The notes under the pieces were generated by a model that was given only the letters and a program-made list of their open reading frames with translations, ran no database searches and had not been told where the DNA came from. Below are positions 30,802 through 31,165 of a DNA stretch of 31,165 nucleotides, one piece after another (positions within the stretch are counted from its first letter, which is position 1; each line of letters opens with the position of its first letter). Source of the DNA: a bacterium (GTDB taxonomy: Bacteria; Desulfobacterota; Anaeroferrophillalia; Anaeroferrophillales; Anaeroferrophillaceae); NCBI GenBank assembly GCA_029940125.1, contig JAOZRP010000002.1:1-31165 (forward strand). Direction: 5' to 3'. Both the position numbers and the translations under genes were made by a program.

Positions 30802-31165
30802 ATGAAGAGAAACAGAATAATGGTGATGGTGCTGGCACTGGTGATGGCTCTGGCCCTGAGCATCCCGGCCTTTGCCGCCGAGGGAGATCCCTGTGATTAC
30901 CGGTGCAAGAATGCCAAGACCGGCTATATCGGGCTGGGCGAAAAGGGAGTGACTGGAGATCAGAAAAGTACCGAGGATACCTGTAAGATTTTTGATTATG
31001 AGTCGGCTTATGGTTATTGTTCTGGTACGCATGTGACCGGTCTGGAGGAGTCTACAGAAACCCGGCCCGGCAACCGCCTGTTTTTCAAGGTCTGCGACTG
31101 CCCCGACCCCAGCCAGTTTGTTTCCGATGGCCGGAGTTATCAGATCAAGGTGACCATCCTCACCG
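30802..31165 (+). CDS. Secreted cysteine-containing protein, 5' part (runs off window)
   Basis: 121 codons are visible and the frame stays open at the window end. The protein begins with a clear Sec signal peptide: MKRNR, then a hydrophobic core rich in Met/Val/Leu/Ala, then IPAFA before AEG, so cleavage after residue 25 is likely. The mature part has six cysteines in the visible region (CDYRC, DTC, GYC and KVCDC) suited to disulfides in the periplasm or outside the cell. I do not recognise the family. A strong ribosome-binding site and a long leader suggest a well-expressed, regulated product. Its place after the T2SS operon makes it a candidate T2SS cargo, which is inference only. Confidence 0.75.
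   Translation, partial: MKRNRIMVMVLALVMALALSIPAFAAEGDPCDYRCKNAKTGYIGLGEKGVTGDQKSTEDTCKIFDYESAYGYCSGTHVTGLEESTETRPGNRLFFKVCDCPDPSQFVSDGRSYQIKVTILT

Overview
The window is a bacterial chromosome segment that I read as Desulfobacterota (Deltaproteobacteria in the older naming). The basis is the type II secretion (T2SS) gene order F-G-H-I-J-K-L-M-(C-like)-D, the mix of polysaccharide genes, and moderate GC with frequent ATG/GTG/TTG starts and overlapping genes. This placement is an inference; there is no rRNA or other marker gene here.

Layout. (1) 1-161: leader with two hairpins. (2) 162-12845, plus strand: surface-polysaccharide genes. They are a sulfotransferase, a split Alg14/Alg13-type glycosyltransferase pair, a radical SAM/SPASM protein, a membrane-tailed GT2, a large methyltransferase/coiled-coil/double-GT2 protein, a WsaF-like rhamnosyltransferase-type GT, two further GT2 enzymes, an SDR-fold protein and a GT4 polyprenyl-phosphate sugar-phosphate transferase. 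(3) 12764-18804, minus strand: read in order of transcription, a membrane-anchored TPR protein, an O-antigen ligase/polymerase-like membrane protein, the T2SS ATPase gspE, and a WbpM-type nucleotide-sugar dehydratase. The dehydratase gene converges on the GT4 gene with an 82-bp tail-to-tail overlap. (4) 19115-20482, plus strand: a polyisoprenyl-phosphate hexose-1-phosphate transferase. (5) 20576-30142, plus strand: a tightly packed T2SS operon gspF-G-H-I-J-K-L-M-(C-like)-D. Its secretin carries a lipobox. (6) 30143-30801: a long non-coding stretch with possible RNA structure. (7) 30802 to the window end: the 5' part of a secreted, cysteine-containing protein with a strong ribosome-binding site.

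How it works together. Nucleotide-sugar modification (WbpM-like dehydratase, SDR) and two different initiating transferases would load a sugar phosphate onto undecaprenyl phosphate. The GT2/WsaF/PssDE-like enzymes would extend the chain, with methyl and sulfate groups as possible decorations. The ligase/polymerase and TPR pair would polymerise it or attach it to an acceptor. No flippase (Wzx), chain-length regulator or export channel is in the window. The T2SS set covers ATPase, platform, pseudopilins and secretin but lacks the prepilin peptidase (GspO/PilD). The T2SS ATPase gene sits inside the polysaccharide operon on the opposite strand. The secreted protein after the secretin is a plausible, untested cargo.

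I found no CRISPR array, tRNA, rRNA, transposase or prophage gene. No wholly unknown system is evident. The most open points are the unassigned leader near 30.5 kb, the displaced gspE, and the sulfated/methylated polysaccharide inferred from the gene set.
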